Shown here piece by piece: positions 34,312 to 47,138 of a stretch of DNA of 64,000 nt (the first letter of the stretch is position 1; each line of letters opens with the position of its first letter). Below the pieces are notes generated by a model. The model did not search any database, had not been told where the DNA came from, and worked only from the letters and a program-made list of their open reading frames with translations. Where the stretch lies: assembly GCA_030704615.1 (NCBI GenBank), contig CM060731.1:36394001-36458000 (forward strand), given 5' to 3'. The translations under genes and the position numbers were made by a program. This stretch comes from Takakia lepidozioides. Taxonomy: Eukaryota; Streptophyta; Takakiopsida; Takakiales; Takakiaceae.

Positions 34312-37020
34312 TAATCACCATGTCGACATAGTTGGATCGGTAGCCTGGGCCCGCAACATCTACTAGAAAGCATTGAAAAGGAAATTTAGAAAACTGTGGC
34401 TTCCTAGCTACCTATTGAATAATTTAAGGACAGCAGTTTGCTATTATCTGCTACCATAATTTAATCTAACGCAGTTGCAAACTACTAGCTTTGCATCATG
34501 TCCATATCCAAGTTACTATTCTTTTATCCAGAACTCAGTTCATCGAGACGTCATTGGAGCACAAATATTATGGTTTTCCCAACATAAGTGGGTTTCCATT
34601 CCTGTTCATACCTTCTCCTCATTGAACCGCGAGGAAAAAGCACCGGAACTTGACAGGGACAGCTGCATGCTCAACAGTATATCAGCAATTAGTTATGTTG
34701 GGAACTGCAAGAAGGATCATTTGAAACACAATATAGTGATGATCTAACTGTGCAATAGATATATTCCCTTGAGATGGTTTTGTGTAATCTATGATCGACG
34801 AAAGGAATAGACAGACCTCAAGCTGGTCAACAGCCCGATAATTAGATTGCGAACCCATCTCCTCTAGTTGCTGCTCCATTAGGAATGGCTTCTTTGGACT
34901 TGTATTTGTGTTATCAAATTACTCGATGTCTGGATAGCTGCTGCCTCAACATTTGAATTACCAGTTGGTCGATCCAGATCTGCCTTGCTGCACAAACAAC
35001 AATATTTCTGCTCAGGCTGTTAGAGGTCTTCAGAAAACCCTAGTCATAATTTCGTCATGATAATCTGATCTGGCTTCCCAAGGAATCATCTTTCATGCCT
35101 TAGATGGAAATGGTTGTGAACTTACCTTGCAAGGTCTGAAGACTCCCCAGAAATCCTCTTGCTCTACTAAGGTTATATGACCCTAAATGAGAGTTTTCCA
35201 CATGACTCCACCAACCAAGTTTTGGCCGGCAACCATGAATATAACCTTACTTTTAAACACTACCCTCCCACTTGCAGTCAGTAGCAGTAACATTCAAGAC
35301 CTCATTTTCAAACGTTACCCTCCCCAACAGCTACAGTCAATAACTTTAAACTGGCTCTAGTCGTTGAAGGAGCTATTTACGGGTGATCGAGCCTTGTGGC
35401 TTCTGTGCTCTATGTTATCTACTGTCCAAAAACCTCCCTGCAGGTTCCCCAGAACTGTAGAAGGCAGATGTCTGCTCAGGAACTCTCCAGCCATAGAATA
35501 CTGAGCCCTTGCCCTCTTCTTCCGTAGAGTTCCATGTGCTTGAGCTCTTGACAACTCGAGAAGGATATATATTGAGTGCGGGACTCTGTCATGTTAATGT
35601 GTACGTATGTTGATCTATGTAAGCAATAATCTGTGGTTGCTCCTGTGCACTAGCAGTGCATTACTGTTTGCTAGTTTCATACCCTGGTAGTTGTGAAACA
35701 CAACCAGCTCCAGAAGGGTGTACCACCAGAGGTATGCACAAAGGGGTAGGTATATTTAGTCAACTGCGCGCATCTCCATGGCATCTCCAGGTCCCTGTGT
35801 TGTTAACAGCAAGTAAGTTTGTAGGGTGGAGGCTGCTCATATGTTTACATTGTTCATCACCGAGTTGACTCTAGACTTCCGTCGATGCTATCTCAGTCTT
35901 CCTCTTGGTTGTCAGGCTATTGTTCTTAAGTGTTTTGTCTTGAAATGGTAAGATATCTCCCACTGCCTGCAGAGACATAGTGATGAAGGCCCTCCCGTGG
36001 GATGGAGTAGTAGTAATAAAAGGCAACTTAGACTGAAATCCAAGAGCTGGCATGGCTAGTTGGTGCATCAATGGCTGCAGACCAAAAGGAGGCCCTTGTT
36101 TCTCAAGCTCTGCTCTTGATCCTCCTACTCTAATATTTAGATGGTACCGTGAGACTTCAAACAGTGCAGGAAGGCAGCTAGCTAGGTGGTGGTCATCTGA
36201 AGGGGTCGCACGCACATGCAGGTGGTCATATGATAGACATGGTAGTCGTATGCTAGTGGTGTGGTCCTGTCGTAGTCGAGGACGCCAGAGAGGGTCCTTC
36301 CGTGGAATGGAAAGCCGATCTTAGGGACAAGGGAAAGTGTAATTAAAGGAAGAGCCTGAGTGTTCAATGGCTGCAGTGATGAGCAAGGTCATACTGATTG
36401 GACTCCAAACCCAGTACTACTTCCTGCACGGTCTGTTTGAAGCAAGAAAACTTATAGCTCACTGACCAAGGGCTCCCCCGGTGGTCTATAAGACTGATCC
36501 CTTGCTATATATCCGGCCAGTAGCCGAAGGCCAAAGAAATTCCTTCAGAGAGCAAGGGGCTCCCCGATATTATGCCTGTGCAACTCCCTTGCTCCCCACT
36601 CTGCGGAGGACTCAAAAACTGTCAGTTTGCCTGCTACGTCCCACAAAATATAAGATCGGTGAGGTCACAGCTCCCAAGGAGTTTAAGGTGCTAAGGGCTA
36701 CATCAGTAGCTAGAAACATTCTTTGACATCTGAATATAGGAAATGTACCTTCAGTTGAAAAATGTGGTGGATGCAGCGCAATGGTCGGGAATCTTGAGGG
36801 AGGGCCGTAATGCTGGCCTGGTCGACACAGCTCGCTGTGCCCCCTCGCTGCCGGTCACTCTTGCTTACAGCTCGCTCACTGCGCCTATGGACAGCACTAA
36901 TTCTTGCTGCCCTGCAGCAATCACTTCGAATCAATTATCCTCCAATCTGAAAATCTGTTCCTGCCCAAGAAAGCAATACACAGCTATTAATCCTCGCTCA
37001 ACGTCTCAACAGAGGAAGCT
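34312..37020. other. no gene recognised
   Basis: Only short frames without recognisable motifs between the repeat-containing frame and the tandem repeat that flanks LINE-B. Confidence 0.4.
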
Positions 37021-37154
37021 GGTAACCATGTGTCCAGTCTCTGGCCAGTCTGAATGAAGAAGGGCCGTGGCACAATGAAGACCCTGTACTCCGGAAGGGG
37101 CTGGAAGGACTAGCAACCCGCTGAAAACTGAAGGAAGCAAGAGCAAGGAAGAAA
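37021..37154. repeat. tandem-repeat unit flanking LINE-B (left)
   Basis: The sequence TGGCCAGTCT ... CTGTACTCCGG ... GAAAACTGAAGGAAGC recurs at about 42130-42240 on the other side of LINE-B. It ends in AGGAAGAAA (37146-37154), the candidate target-site duplication. Confidence 0.75.
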
Positions 37155-37271
37155 TGAAATGAATGAAATGAATGAAATGAAATGGTGCTTTATAACGTCC
37201 GCGGAAAGCTCGTAGAGCTTATGGGACAAAATGGAAGAAAACATGAGAGAGGAACAAATCCAGAAACCACA

Positions 37272-40200
37272 ATTAATGTTCTAGCGATTGTCTAAGGGTG
37301 AAGGCCTCGTGTAGGTAGGCTGCCACGCATTTTTGATCCTCATAGTGAAAGACATCAGTGAGAGTTTGGGTTCCACTGAATAAACAGTGAAATCTCCCAC
37401 GGATCTCGTAGTATAGAGGGCAGTAGAAGAAGAAGTGTTCTTCAGTTTCAATTTCCTTGCTGCGCCCTATTCAAGCTGGACATAGGCGGTCCTCCCGTTG
37501 CAGGTTTTCCCATCTGCCAGTCTCTATCCGTAGGTTGTGGTAACCCACCCTGAACCGCCCCAATGCACTCAAGAGGGAAGGAGATAAGGGTGCTGAAAGG
37601 TAATTTGGTCTCAAGATTCTATCATCGCGGAGCACCAAGAATGTCTCTCGATAGAAGTGGAGCTTTGTCGTGAGATTGGGTAGCATCCAAGTTCTCTTGA
37701 CATGTAATTCCATAAGCTCTCTCCGAATGAGTATGTTGCGGTCATGTCTGGATGTGATGTCCACCTCATCTGGGTTCATTGGTAATAGGAAAGCAGTAGA
37801 AAGTCCGTTACGTTGAAATAAACTGTCCACTCGAGCATACCAGGAGTTCCTGAAACCTGCAGCTTTGAGCCTCATAGATGTTGTGAGGGCCCTTGCCACT
37901 AGCCCTTTGGGTGGAAGGGCCTGCAATATATGGAGAAAGATTGTAAGCCTGAAGAGGGCCTCGGATTGCAATGGTACACATGCGAACTCTGTACCTAGGA
38001 TCTGAGATGGAGTTGTGCTCCTGGCGCCAAGCATTGCTTGGAGAAAAGATGACTGTAATGGTTCCAAATTCTTTTCCCACCAGGAGACAGGGACACCAGG
38101 TGCCCAGAACTCACAACCATAGATGGTAGCAGGGCTGACGACGGTGTCAAATAGCCACTTTTTTGGTCGGGGGATGCCGCAAATGTATTTGCTTGCATTT
38201 GGCCTGAAGGCGGATGGAGGCCGCCTTACCTTTAGTCAACCTGTCCAAGGCAGTGGCTGCAAAGTGAAACTTGGGGGAGTGGATAACCAGACCTAGGTAC
38301 CGGTATGATTTCACAATCTCAATTTCATGCTGGTTGAAGATGAATCTACGATCAGCCTGGCCATTGAAGACCATGATCTTGGTCTTGCTAAGATTGACCT
38401 GCATCCCATAGTCTTTGCAGAACTGTTCCAAAATTTTGAGATGGCGTTGCAGAAAGGCCGGGGATTGTGCCAAAAGGGCAACATCATCAGCATAGAGGAC
38501 ATCTGATTGGGTTGGTCCCCCATCCAATGGGACCCCAACCCCATGGTTTTTTGATATGTAATTCTCCAAGGCGTCAATGTAGATCCCGAACAGGGTAGGT
38601 GAAAGGGGGCAACCCTGTTTGACTCCAATGTTGCTGTGGATCTCGGCTGAGAATTCACCAGCGACGTTGACCATGCCAGTGACAATCTCATACATAGAAG
38701 AGATGGCACAAAGGATGTCTAGAGGGACTTCCACTCTATGGAGCCGTTGGAAGAGAAGGTCCCGAGGAACTGAATCAAAGGCTTTGTGAAAGTCCACGAA
38801 GCAAACATAGACCATTCTTTTGTCATAGCGTGCACTTTCCACCATAACTTGAAGAGTGAAGATGTGGTCAATAGTGGATCGGTTTCGATGGAAACCAGCC
38901 TGTCCCTCAACACGAATGCCAGAGTACTCAGCCCAATCATCCAGTTCCATGGCCACTACTGCCCCAAACAGTTTAGCAAGTAATGAGGACACCATGATAG
39001 TACGATAGTTTGTCGGTGCGAGCCTGTCACCGCTCTTAAAAAGTGGGTGGATGATGCTCTTTGTCCACTATGTTGGAAAGCCCCATTGCACCACCTCATT
39101 GAAGAGGTTAGCCATAAAAGGGGCTAAAGTAGGTGCAGCATGCTTGATGAAGTCACTCTGAAGTCCTGAAATGTCCACCGCTCTGCCATTTTGCAGCTTC
39201 TTGATTGCCTTACTGATATTGGCTGTAGTAAAGAGAGAGAAGTGAAGGGGTTTAGAGGTTATAGGAGAAGGAGTTTGGGTTGGGGAATGGTACAAAGACT
39301 GTGCATACTCATGCTAGACATGAATGTCAGTGATTGGGGGGGGATCTCTATGAGGTTTAAGGAGGGACCAAAAAGATCGAGGAGAAAATCTGATTTTAGC
39401 AAGGAAAGAAGATTGCAACTTGATAGTGTAGGCTTGCTTTTTGGATCTAATGAAGGACTTATAGTGCTTAAGAGCAAGATTAGTGGACTCTGGAGAAGAA
39501 TTGGTATCAAGTAGTAAAAATTTGATGCGACGTCTAGCAGTCTTGCATTCCTCATCATAAAATGGTGCGTAACGACGAGTGGAGAAGGGTGAGGAGGTAG
39601 ATGGAAGGGTGACGGGAAAGGATCGCAGGGCTGAGTCCCAAAGGGCTTGAGTAAGATGTGTAGCCTTGTCGTTAGGAGATGATAGATGTAGAATGGAAGG
39701 GAGGGTTGACGCTAGGTATGTTTCATACTCGGCGTCGTGTAAGTGAGAGAAAGGGGTATTAAAGTGGATACGTGGGTGTAAGGGAAGAGACGCAGAGGGG
39801 ATCCTCACGGGGAGGGAGATGGAAGGAAATGCAAAGGAAAGGCAAGAGTGATCAGAATCCGGGTACCTCGTGATGTAAAATGAGCTTATTCTATCAGGCT
39901 TGTTGGGGCTCCCCAAGAGATAGTCAACCACGCTTTGGCCTTTGTACGTGTGGCAAGTGAACTGGCTGGAGGATTTGAAGTTGGTTGTTCCATTGTAAAT
40001 GGACAGCCCCTGAGTTTCACAAAACTTGAGTAGATGGTGACCGTAACTTGTGATTTCGCAAGAGGAATCTGCACTTTGCCTCTCCAATTCCGTATGCGAG
40101 CGTTGGATGTGTAGAGGATCTGTGTGGTCGAAGGTGGGGGCTTGTAGTGATCTTGTACGGGCGTTGAAATCTCCAACCAAGAAAATGCCTGTTTGTGGGG

Positions 40201-40639
40201 TATGGAGACGAGCCATATCGTCTTCCAATGGAACATATGGTGAATCTGTTTGAGTATGTAGGCCGCTGTGCGGAGATGCGGCCGGAGCAAAATAACATCC
40301 CGCCAGTAGGATGTTGTAGCCTTTGATGTGACACCAAATGTACCTTGCCAGTGGGTCTTTGTATGGGAAGGAGATAAGTGGGAGAAACTAGTCAGCAAAG
40401 TAACAAGCCACACCTCCAAATTTTTTGAGACCTGTACGTGGACGAATCACTGACTGAAAGCTACACCCGAGAATAAAAGGGGGGTCCTTTCCTTCATACG
40501 CATGAGTTTCTAAAAGAAAAAGAACATCGCACTTGGAAAGAATATCTAGAAGCCCTTGAGGGTGGCTCCACAACGAGCCATTACAATTCCATGAGCCAAT
40601 GTGTAGATGTGAGCGTGCGTTGGTCTCATGGTGCCCCAA
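37272..40639 (-). pseudogene. LINE-B ORF2: endonuclease and reverse transcriptase
   Basis: In order: endonuclease motifs (GSWNCNGS, FLLETHA, LVGDFNART, SVVDYLLGS, SDHSCLSF), RT (NGRAVDISGLQ, NRSTIDHIFTLQVMVE, VDFHKAFDSVPRDL, GCPLSPTLFGIYIDALE, VLYADDVALLAQ at about 38480) and a C-terminal Cys/His region. Breaks: a Trp-to-stop after CYFAD (about 40388), a stop after ITDIHV (about 39315), a stop after GFPT (about 39069) and a frameshift near 38150. The RT core that LINE-A lacks is present here (37885-38908). Confidence 0.9.
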
Positions 40640-40642
40640 CCC

Positions 40643-41818
40643 CTATTTAGAGCTAGAGGGGCGACGTTCGTGCTCCCGGACAATTACCCTCCCATCTCGG
40701 TACACGGCATAGTGCCCTTGAGCTCGAGCTTGCTTAACCTGCAAGAGTTGCGCCCGCATGGCGTTGTATTGCAAAGGGGTCAAGTCATCGTTGAGGTACA
40801 TACCCTGACCTCTCAATTGAGGCCTCTGCCTGAGGACTCTATCCCGAGCACCCTTGTCCTTGAATCTAATGAAGAGGACTTTGTGCTCTGAAGATCCTGC
40901 ACGCCAAGCCCTTTCAATGCCACTCGCGCCCCGTGGGAGAGCAAGGTTTTGCTGAATAAGGCTGGTGGCAGCGTCAAGAGGGTCCCCCTCAGCAAGGCCC
41001 CCTAGCTTCCCAGTGACCCTGATGTTAAGGGCTTTGAAAGCCCGTTGTTGTTCCTCTCGCAAGGTAGCCGAGACTCTCCTCCAGAGAGTGAGGACTGTTG
41101 TTGGATGTGCTCCCCTTAACTATATTAGCCCAGGAGGAGGCCTCTGCCTTGTGAGCTTGGAGCTCCCGAGCCATTGTAGACGTCGCAGTTCTGTGTGTTT
41201 CTAGCTCTTTGCTAAGGGATTCCACCTGCAGGTGGATGCTTGCTGTGAGGGGATCTGGGAGGCTCTTCTCTGTGAAGGTCTTCACTTCGCCTTCAAGTTT
41301 TGAAAGACGCGTATGTGTGGATTTGTCATTGAGATGTTTCGCCAGACCTTGAAGTTTGCTAGTGCACTCCTGAAGAGAGGCCCGCAAAACGCTATCGTGA
41401 ACTCGCATATTGTTCTCCAAGTCTGTGTATCTGTCTGTCATGCGCTTCTGCCAATCTTTGTCCAAGGAAATCATGCGTTTCTGCCAATCTTTGTCCAAGG
41501 AATCCATGCGTTTTTCCCAATTTTTGTTAAGGGAAGCCATCCGCGTCTCCCAGTCTTTGTCTAGGGAAGCCAACCGCTCCTCCGAGTCATTGTCACGGGC
41601 ATCGAGCACTTGCTGCAGAGTCTCCTCCGAGATGCATTTCGTTTGTAAGATGGAGATTTGGTCCCGAAGCGTTTGAACATCAGCACTCCTTGTGGAGTCA
41701 AAGGAGAGGCTTGATGAGAGACAGGGGCAGGAAGAAGAAATAGAGGGGAATCAGGTCGACGTGAGGGAGACAGGTAGTCTACCTCGTCGGTAGCCGTCCT
41801 TTGGCGTTTGGACGTCAT
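40643..41818 (-). pseudogene. LINE-B ORF1: coiled-coil, RNA-binding-like protein
   Basis: Starts at ATG 41818 (MTSKRQRTATDEVDYLSPSR) and continues in shifted frames. A central block near 41430-41590 encodes about five 11-residue units of the type LDKDWQKRMIS, predicted to be a hendecad coiled coil. The C-terminal part (HKVLFIRFKDKG to YAVYRDGRVIVRE) is the RRM-like region. At least two frameshifts are present, near 41580 and 41080. Confidence 0.8.
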
Positions 41819-42052
41819 GGTGTGGTGGAGATGGCGCTAGCGTGCCAACGCCCGTGAGCGCAGCGCCGACGTGCTGCCGCGCCGACGTGCTGCCGCGCGC
41901 GCACAAGAGAGAAACGAGAGAGAGAGAGGAAGAAAGAAAGAAAAAAAGAAAGGTTTCTCCTGAAGCCACCAAATAATGACAAGGACACAAAGAGACATAC
42001 AAATGTTAACACCTTGTTCTTGCCTCTACCTTAAAACATGCAGATCGTTGTG

Positions 42053-42305
42053 AGGAAGAAAGAAAGAAGAAGGACGAGAGCCTGGAGGGATCCAAAGGCT
42101 GGACTCTCCTTTATACTCTTCACGTAACCATCTGGCCAGTCTCAATGAAAGGCCATCGGCGCACAATGAAGCCCCTGTACTCCGGGAGGGGCTGGAAGGA
42201 CTAGCACCCCGCTGAAAACTGAAGGAAGCAAGAGAAAGGAAGAAAGAAGAGACTGGAGGTATCCAGAGGCTGGCTCCTCCTTTATACTCTTCACGACGAC
42301 GTCAC
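42053..42305. repeat. tandem repeat, about 185-bp unit (right flank of LINE-B)
   Basis: GAGGAAGAAAGAAAG ... CTCCTTTATACTCTTCACG (about 42052-42125) is repeated at about 42236-42300 with the intervening TGGCCAGTCT block. Together with 37021-37154 this was a tandem array that LINE-B split. Confidence 0.75.
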
Positions 42306-43438
42306 GCAAGATCAGGAGAAGCTCTGGAAATACAACGTGGCAATCATTCATTAGCTCAGTTTTCTGAGCTGAAATGTACCTGAGCTTTTGGATCCCTGAT
42401 GGGGTAGCACGGCCGTTACATTATATATTATTTTATGACATGTTTTCAAATTTAGAAAAAACCTTCGATGCCTCCAGTTGGCATCCAATGATCTAGATAG
42501 GCATTTTACAGTGAGAGTTGATATTTTTAGGGTTTGGTTATGTCTGTTGATCTTTTCTTTCAAGTTTTTGGCCTTGCTATTTGGTTGTTGGGTGTTGGGG
42601 TTGAGGTCTTTTTCACAATTAAATTGGGCCCCACTTCGGGGAAACGAGCCACTAATTCAGATCTGAAAAGTTACAAGGACGTCATGATGGAAACAGCTTG
42701 CCGGAGGTCTGCTCTTGCTCTGACAGAACAGTTCTTTCTCTCTCTGATCTAGGTCAAACCAGGGTCCATGGGCTCCTCTAGAACTTTCCATTCTGAATGT
42801 GCTTGGTGCTCTGTGCCTGGAAGCATTGGCAAAGAGAAGAAAATATGGTTGTTAAACATGCCAGTGGGTTGGTAGTTGATTGAGAGCTGTTGAGTTTTGG
42901 AGGATAGTTTATCTATAATATGTCAAACTAAGTAGGGACTGCTCAGACCTTGCTTTTATATCGTTGCAATCAGTTGTAGTTGGTTTTGCAGTAGGAGGCC
43001 AGAAAACCCATGAAAACCCTTTCGTATCTCTTATTGCCCAGCTCTTAACTTGTACATGTGGTTAAGGTTAACAATATATAGGAAGGAACTTGGAACAATG
43101 CAGCTCCCACTAGATTTTCTCGTTGAGAGGACTGTGGCCCAGATGGAGATGGAGATCTAAGATGCAGAGAAAATCTGAAAAGCATCGTGCCAATCCATCC
43201 ACATTCTGCGGACAGCCAAGGAAGGAAGAACCCAGCGGAGCATCGCCACTTGCTCTGAAAAGTAAATGCGTGCAGATCTACGATCAGGCGTGGTTAATGG
43301 TTGATGTGATGCTCTCAGCTAGGCACGCGTAAGAACGTCCCTGGAAGCGCACTCTGCGGATGCCAAGCATGTCTAGCCACGTATGTACTTCTTTAATTAT
43401 TTATATTTTTCCTCCTCCTTCGGCCTCTCATTGTGGGA
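42306..43438. other. no gene recognised
   Basis: Short open frames only. SYKDVMMETACRRSALALTEQ (about 42670-42732) looks protein-like but I cannot assign it. Confidence 0.35.
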
Positions 43439-43990
43439 GCTGATAAGACTTGCTCCTTGACTGCACCTCCATGTGAACATCTCCAGCGCAGTAATCGGAG
43501 GGCCAAGCATATAGGCACGTATATACTTGGGCGGCTGATTAGACTTGCTCCTTGAGACCTCCATCTTATCTCCAGCGCAATAATTGGAGGCCAAGCATGT
43601 AGGCACGTATATGTGGCGGATTAGAACATCTCCAGCGCAGTAATTGGAGGCCAAGAATGTGTGCGCATATATATTTGTGGCTGATAAGACTTGCTCCTTG
43701 AGACTTCCATTTGAACATCTCCAGCTCAGTATATTTTGTGTAGGCCTCACGCGTGTTTTTTGACTGGGTAGACCTGCTCCTTGAGACCTCCAGCTAAAGG
43801 TCCCAAGGCCATTATAACCGCATTGCAGGTGCTCAGCATATGTTGGAATGATTCGATTTGCAGCTTGCCAGGCTCACTACTGTAACGTTCATGTCAGATG
43901 CTAAACACGCAGTAGGTAAGTATACATATTGACGTGGCTGATTAGACTTGCTCCCTGAGACTTGCCTCACTGGCAAATAAGAAGCTGCGT
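43439..43990. repeat. degenerate tandem repeat, about 95-150-bp units
   Basis: The phrase GCTGATTAGACTTGCTCC recurs at 43439, 43534, 43680 and 43938 with small changes. It alternates with CATCTCCAGCGCAGTAATTGG (near 43475, 43565, 43625 and 43715). Confidence 0.75.
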
Positions 43991-46900
43991 ACCACTTTGG
44001 GTATGTCATGAAGTAGTACATATGCTATGAAGCTATACAGTGTATTTCTATTCAGGACTTGAGTATGCCTGAAACAATGACAAGCACACATACACGGAGT
44101 CGCTGTGTTAAGCACTTCAAGCTAGTTGTGACTAAGTTGATTGTAACTAGGAATAACAAACTGAAAGTCTACTTAATGGAATGTATTATATATAGTTCAA
44201 GGTGTTCATTTGTGACCAAAATGGAAAAATCAATTACGTTACAGAATCCCTATATCTACTGCTGAAGGTATTGTGAAGGAATCTAAGCATTTTTCATCGT
44301 GTAGACTTTTTGGTACCTGGATCTATTATGAATGTGTATATGATTATTTATAGAGTATTTATATATAGTAGATATATGCCATTGACTTGTATTTTCTGGT
44401 TTGGTCTGGGGTGTGTTTGAAAGGGACTCTATCGTTTGTCCGTGAAGAAAGGACTCTAATCATTTTGCATTGAGTTGCATCTTCCAGTTTAGTTTGGAAA
44501 GGACTTCATTCCTATCCAGCCTTTGTTTTGCGGCAAGATCTTCAGGACTTTGAAAGATCAGCTAGTCTCTATTAATTAAAGCTCAATAAATATACAGTAA
44601 ATATACCTGTTTGTAATGATGGACGTCCTTAATCTCAGACCATGTGATGGCTGGGAAGCACTCTACACAGTGCATGGACACTGAAACATGGCCCACAATA
44701 TGTCATTGAAGAAATCTTAAAATGTATATTTTTCATCGCTGTACATAAATTTGCCCCACTATATTGAGCCAATATGTTTGGAAAGAAATCAATTCATAAG
44801 TTTGAAGGAAATGTATGAGCACATATCTCCTTAGCATTTGTCAGCCCATGTAAATGCAAGATAGTGATTTGAACAAATTTTGTTCAAGGTAGTTTTGTTT
44901 GATGTTTAGTGACCTGTGCAAGGGGAAGAGGCGGTAACTGCCCCGGTTGGCGTCATCCTCTCTCTTTGACGGTTCGTGGGGATTATCTTCAATAAATAAT
45001 ACATGCGCAGTCTACCTACTGGCTCGGTATTCTACTGTACGGCCATATGGAAGTATTTGTGACGTCTGTGGATACTCCCGCTCTCCTGTACTGACAGCTA
45101 GTCTTGCAGAGTGCACTCCTCATTTTACTTGTGTGAGGTGGAAGACGTCTCCTGGAAGTACTTGTGCATCTTCATCACTTCTGTCAGTATTTTGCTTTGA
45201 AGTTTCTTCACTTGTGTGACCTTCACAGTGATCTTTGGCGAGAGAGAGAGACCTTAACCTCTTTACTACAACTGTGTGTTTCGTGTTTGAGAAGACAATA
45301 GATTGTACAGACTTTCTTGACTGGTTTGTGCACAGAGAGAGAAATGGTGCTTTATAACGTCCGCGGAAAGCTCATAGAGCTCACAGAGAGAGAGAGCTGG
45401 GTGAAAGTACATAACTTGTCTGTCTTTACTGCTGCATGTATCTCTCTTAAGTAAGCATAATTAACTTTGTTGACTAGAATGTTATACACACAGAGAGTAC
45501 TAGCTTACTTCTGATTAATCAGGACTAGCAAATAACTTTACTGACTGGAAGACAGTACTTCTAATCTGCAGGACTGCAACTCCCGCCCAAATGATCATCT
45601 CAAGGTCCACCAAATAGGCATCGTTCCAGCAGCGCCCATCTGCAGAGAGATCTAGAGGACAAGATCATGATATGCAGGTGTCCCTCAGGTGATACTGTCA
45701 TGTTTATCGCTGCAGGTGTTGCTTCAACCAGGTCACAGCTTGCAGGAGACAAGCTGGGTAAGATCCATGGATCCTGTGGAGGAACTGGATGAACTCAGAC
45801 TCAAAACCCTCATTTCACTCACAGGAAGTGTGAGCAGCGCGTCCACACCGCCCTTCAGGGGCCGCGCCGCCAGCAAAATGGATCCAAGCTGAGAAGCGCC
45901 GTCGGCCGGCCCCACCGGAAGTCGATCTTCCGGTAAAGGGAAAGCGATGTGGCTGATGATGAGGACGGTACCTTCTGTTGGTGGCGGCCAGCATATTCTT
46001 ATTCTTACGGGGCGACGAACGCTTCCGTCCACTCCAGCAGCTCGTTGGTAATTGTCGTCCCTGAACGTTTGACGGCGGCGTCGCCGGCCTTCAGTCGGAA
46101 GTAGACGGTGTGCCGGAGGCGGCCGAGCCTGCAGCACCATCTGCAGGTGCACGTCCTCCTTGTAGCGCTTGTACGCTCGGCCCTCTTGCTCTCACTCTCT
46201 GCCATGCACAGACATCTGCAGTGAGCTACGGAACCTGCAACTCATCCAAGTATACGCAACGAAGATCTAGCTGGTAATATGACAAGTACCTCACTGCCAA
46301 CTGGTCAGCCGCTTGTGGGCTTAAATGAGAGTACTTATAAGTAACAACGTTTTTATCTCTCTTCACACCTGCTCTTGGTGAGTCGTCAGAAGATCGCAGT
46401 TCTAATTGGTTAAAATCCATGACCATCTGAATCCCATATTGATGCATGCTCAATTGGTGACTCAGTTGGTGACTCAATTCACAAAATCCACATTACAACC
46501 TGAGAAATCTGCAACTTGTTCAATGGATGTAGAGCTCTTGCGAAGCTCCCGCTGGTCACGACAGGGAAAGTAACACAATATTGACCTAGGTACAGTATCA
46601 GAAAGGCAGATCAACAGGCTTTGTTCGGTGAGTTGTAGTAGATCTATGAACACACATTTGAATTATCATGCTGGAGTTGTAATCTGTCTACTAGGGAGGA
46701 ACTGTTGTCTGTAGCTTTGAAAAGCACAAACTCACCATTTCCATGTCGCACTCTGCCTGCCATTGGAAAACAGGGCAGGTGCCAGCACTTCGCACAATTA
46801 CCTCTGGAGAAGAGTTGCAACAGAGGCTTGGTCTTTTGGTGCCTTTTCGTCCGCGCTAAACAGAAGGATGGTCAGCATATGAATGGGAGGCACCAGGAAG

Positions 46901-47138
46901 TCCAGTTTTGTGAGATTCGGCTGTCTCATTGTTGCTGTGACTGGACCCACACTTGCAACAACTTTCACTTTAATACCGTCCTTCATATCTGCAAACAGTT
47001 TGACATCCATTCCAACCCTGCAAACAACTCAGTCTCCTGTATCTGCAACTGCATCTAAGGATTCCCCTTGGATCTTGAGGTTTGACAATCACCGCTGCTT
47101 CAGAATTGGGTACATCCCCCACTACCACACCACATGCC
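43991..47138. other. intergenic; GC-rich island with unidentified frames
   Basis: Mostly A/T-rich with no recognised gene. A GC-rich island at about 45830-46200 holds overlapping minus-strand frames (46205-46005 and 46152-45733, with KRYKEDVHLQMVLQ-like reading across frames). It contrasts with its surroundings but matches no family I know. Confidence 0.4.
45331..45393 (-). mobile_element. 39-bp LINE tail insertion with 12-bp target-site duplication
   Basis: The 39 bases 45343-45381 match the extreme 3' end of the LINE family in antisense (AATGGTGCTTTATAACGTCC, then GCGGAAAGCTCATAGAGCT). CACAGAGAGAGA flanks it on both sides (45331-45342 and 45382-45393). This is the picture of a target-primed insertion truncated after only the tail, though the duplication lies in a GA-rich tract. 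Confidence 0.75.

Larger units (their letters stand above)
37155..42052 (-). mobile_element. LINE-B: near-full-length non-LTR retrotransposon
   Basis: About 4.9 kb on the minus strand: 5' leader (42052-41819), ORF1, ORF2, and a 3' end GGACGTTATAAAGCACC followed by imperfect ATTTC/ATTC repeats. AGGAAGAAA borders it on both sides (37146-37154 and 42053-42061), a plausible 9-bp target-site duplication inside a purine-rich tandem repeat. Several stops and frameshifts in both ORFs show that it is inactive. Confidence 0.9.

Noticed and set aside
41313-41676. plus-strand frames rich in FCQSLSKE
   Set aside because: They are the antisense of the LINE-B ORF1 coiled-coil repeats.
43397-43750. 117-codon minus-strand gene
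   Set aside because: The frame runs through tandem repeats, which explain its length.
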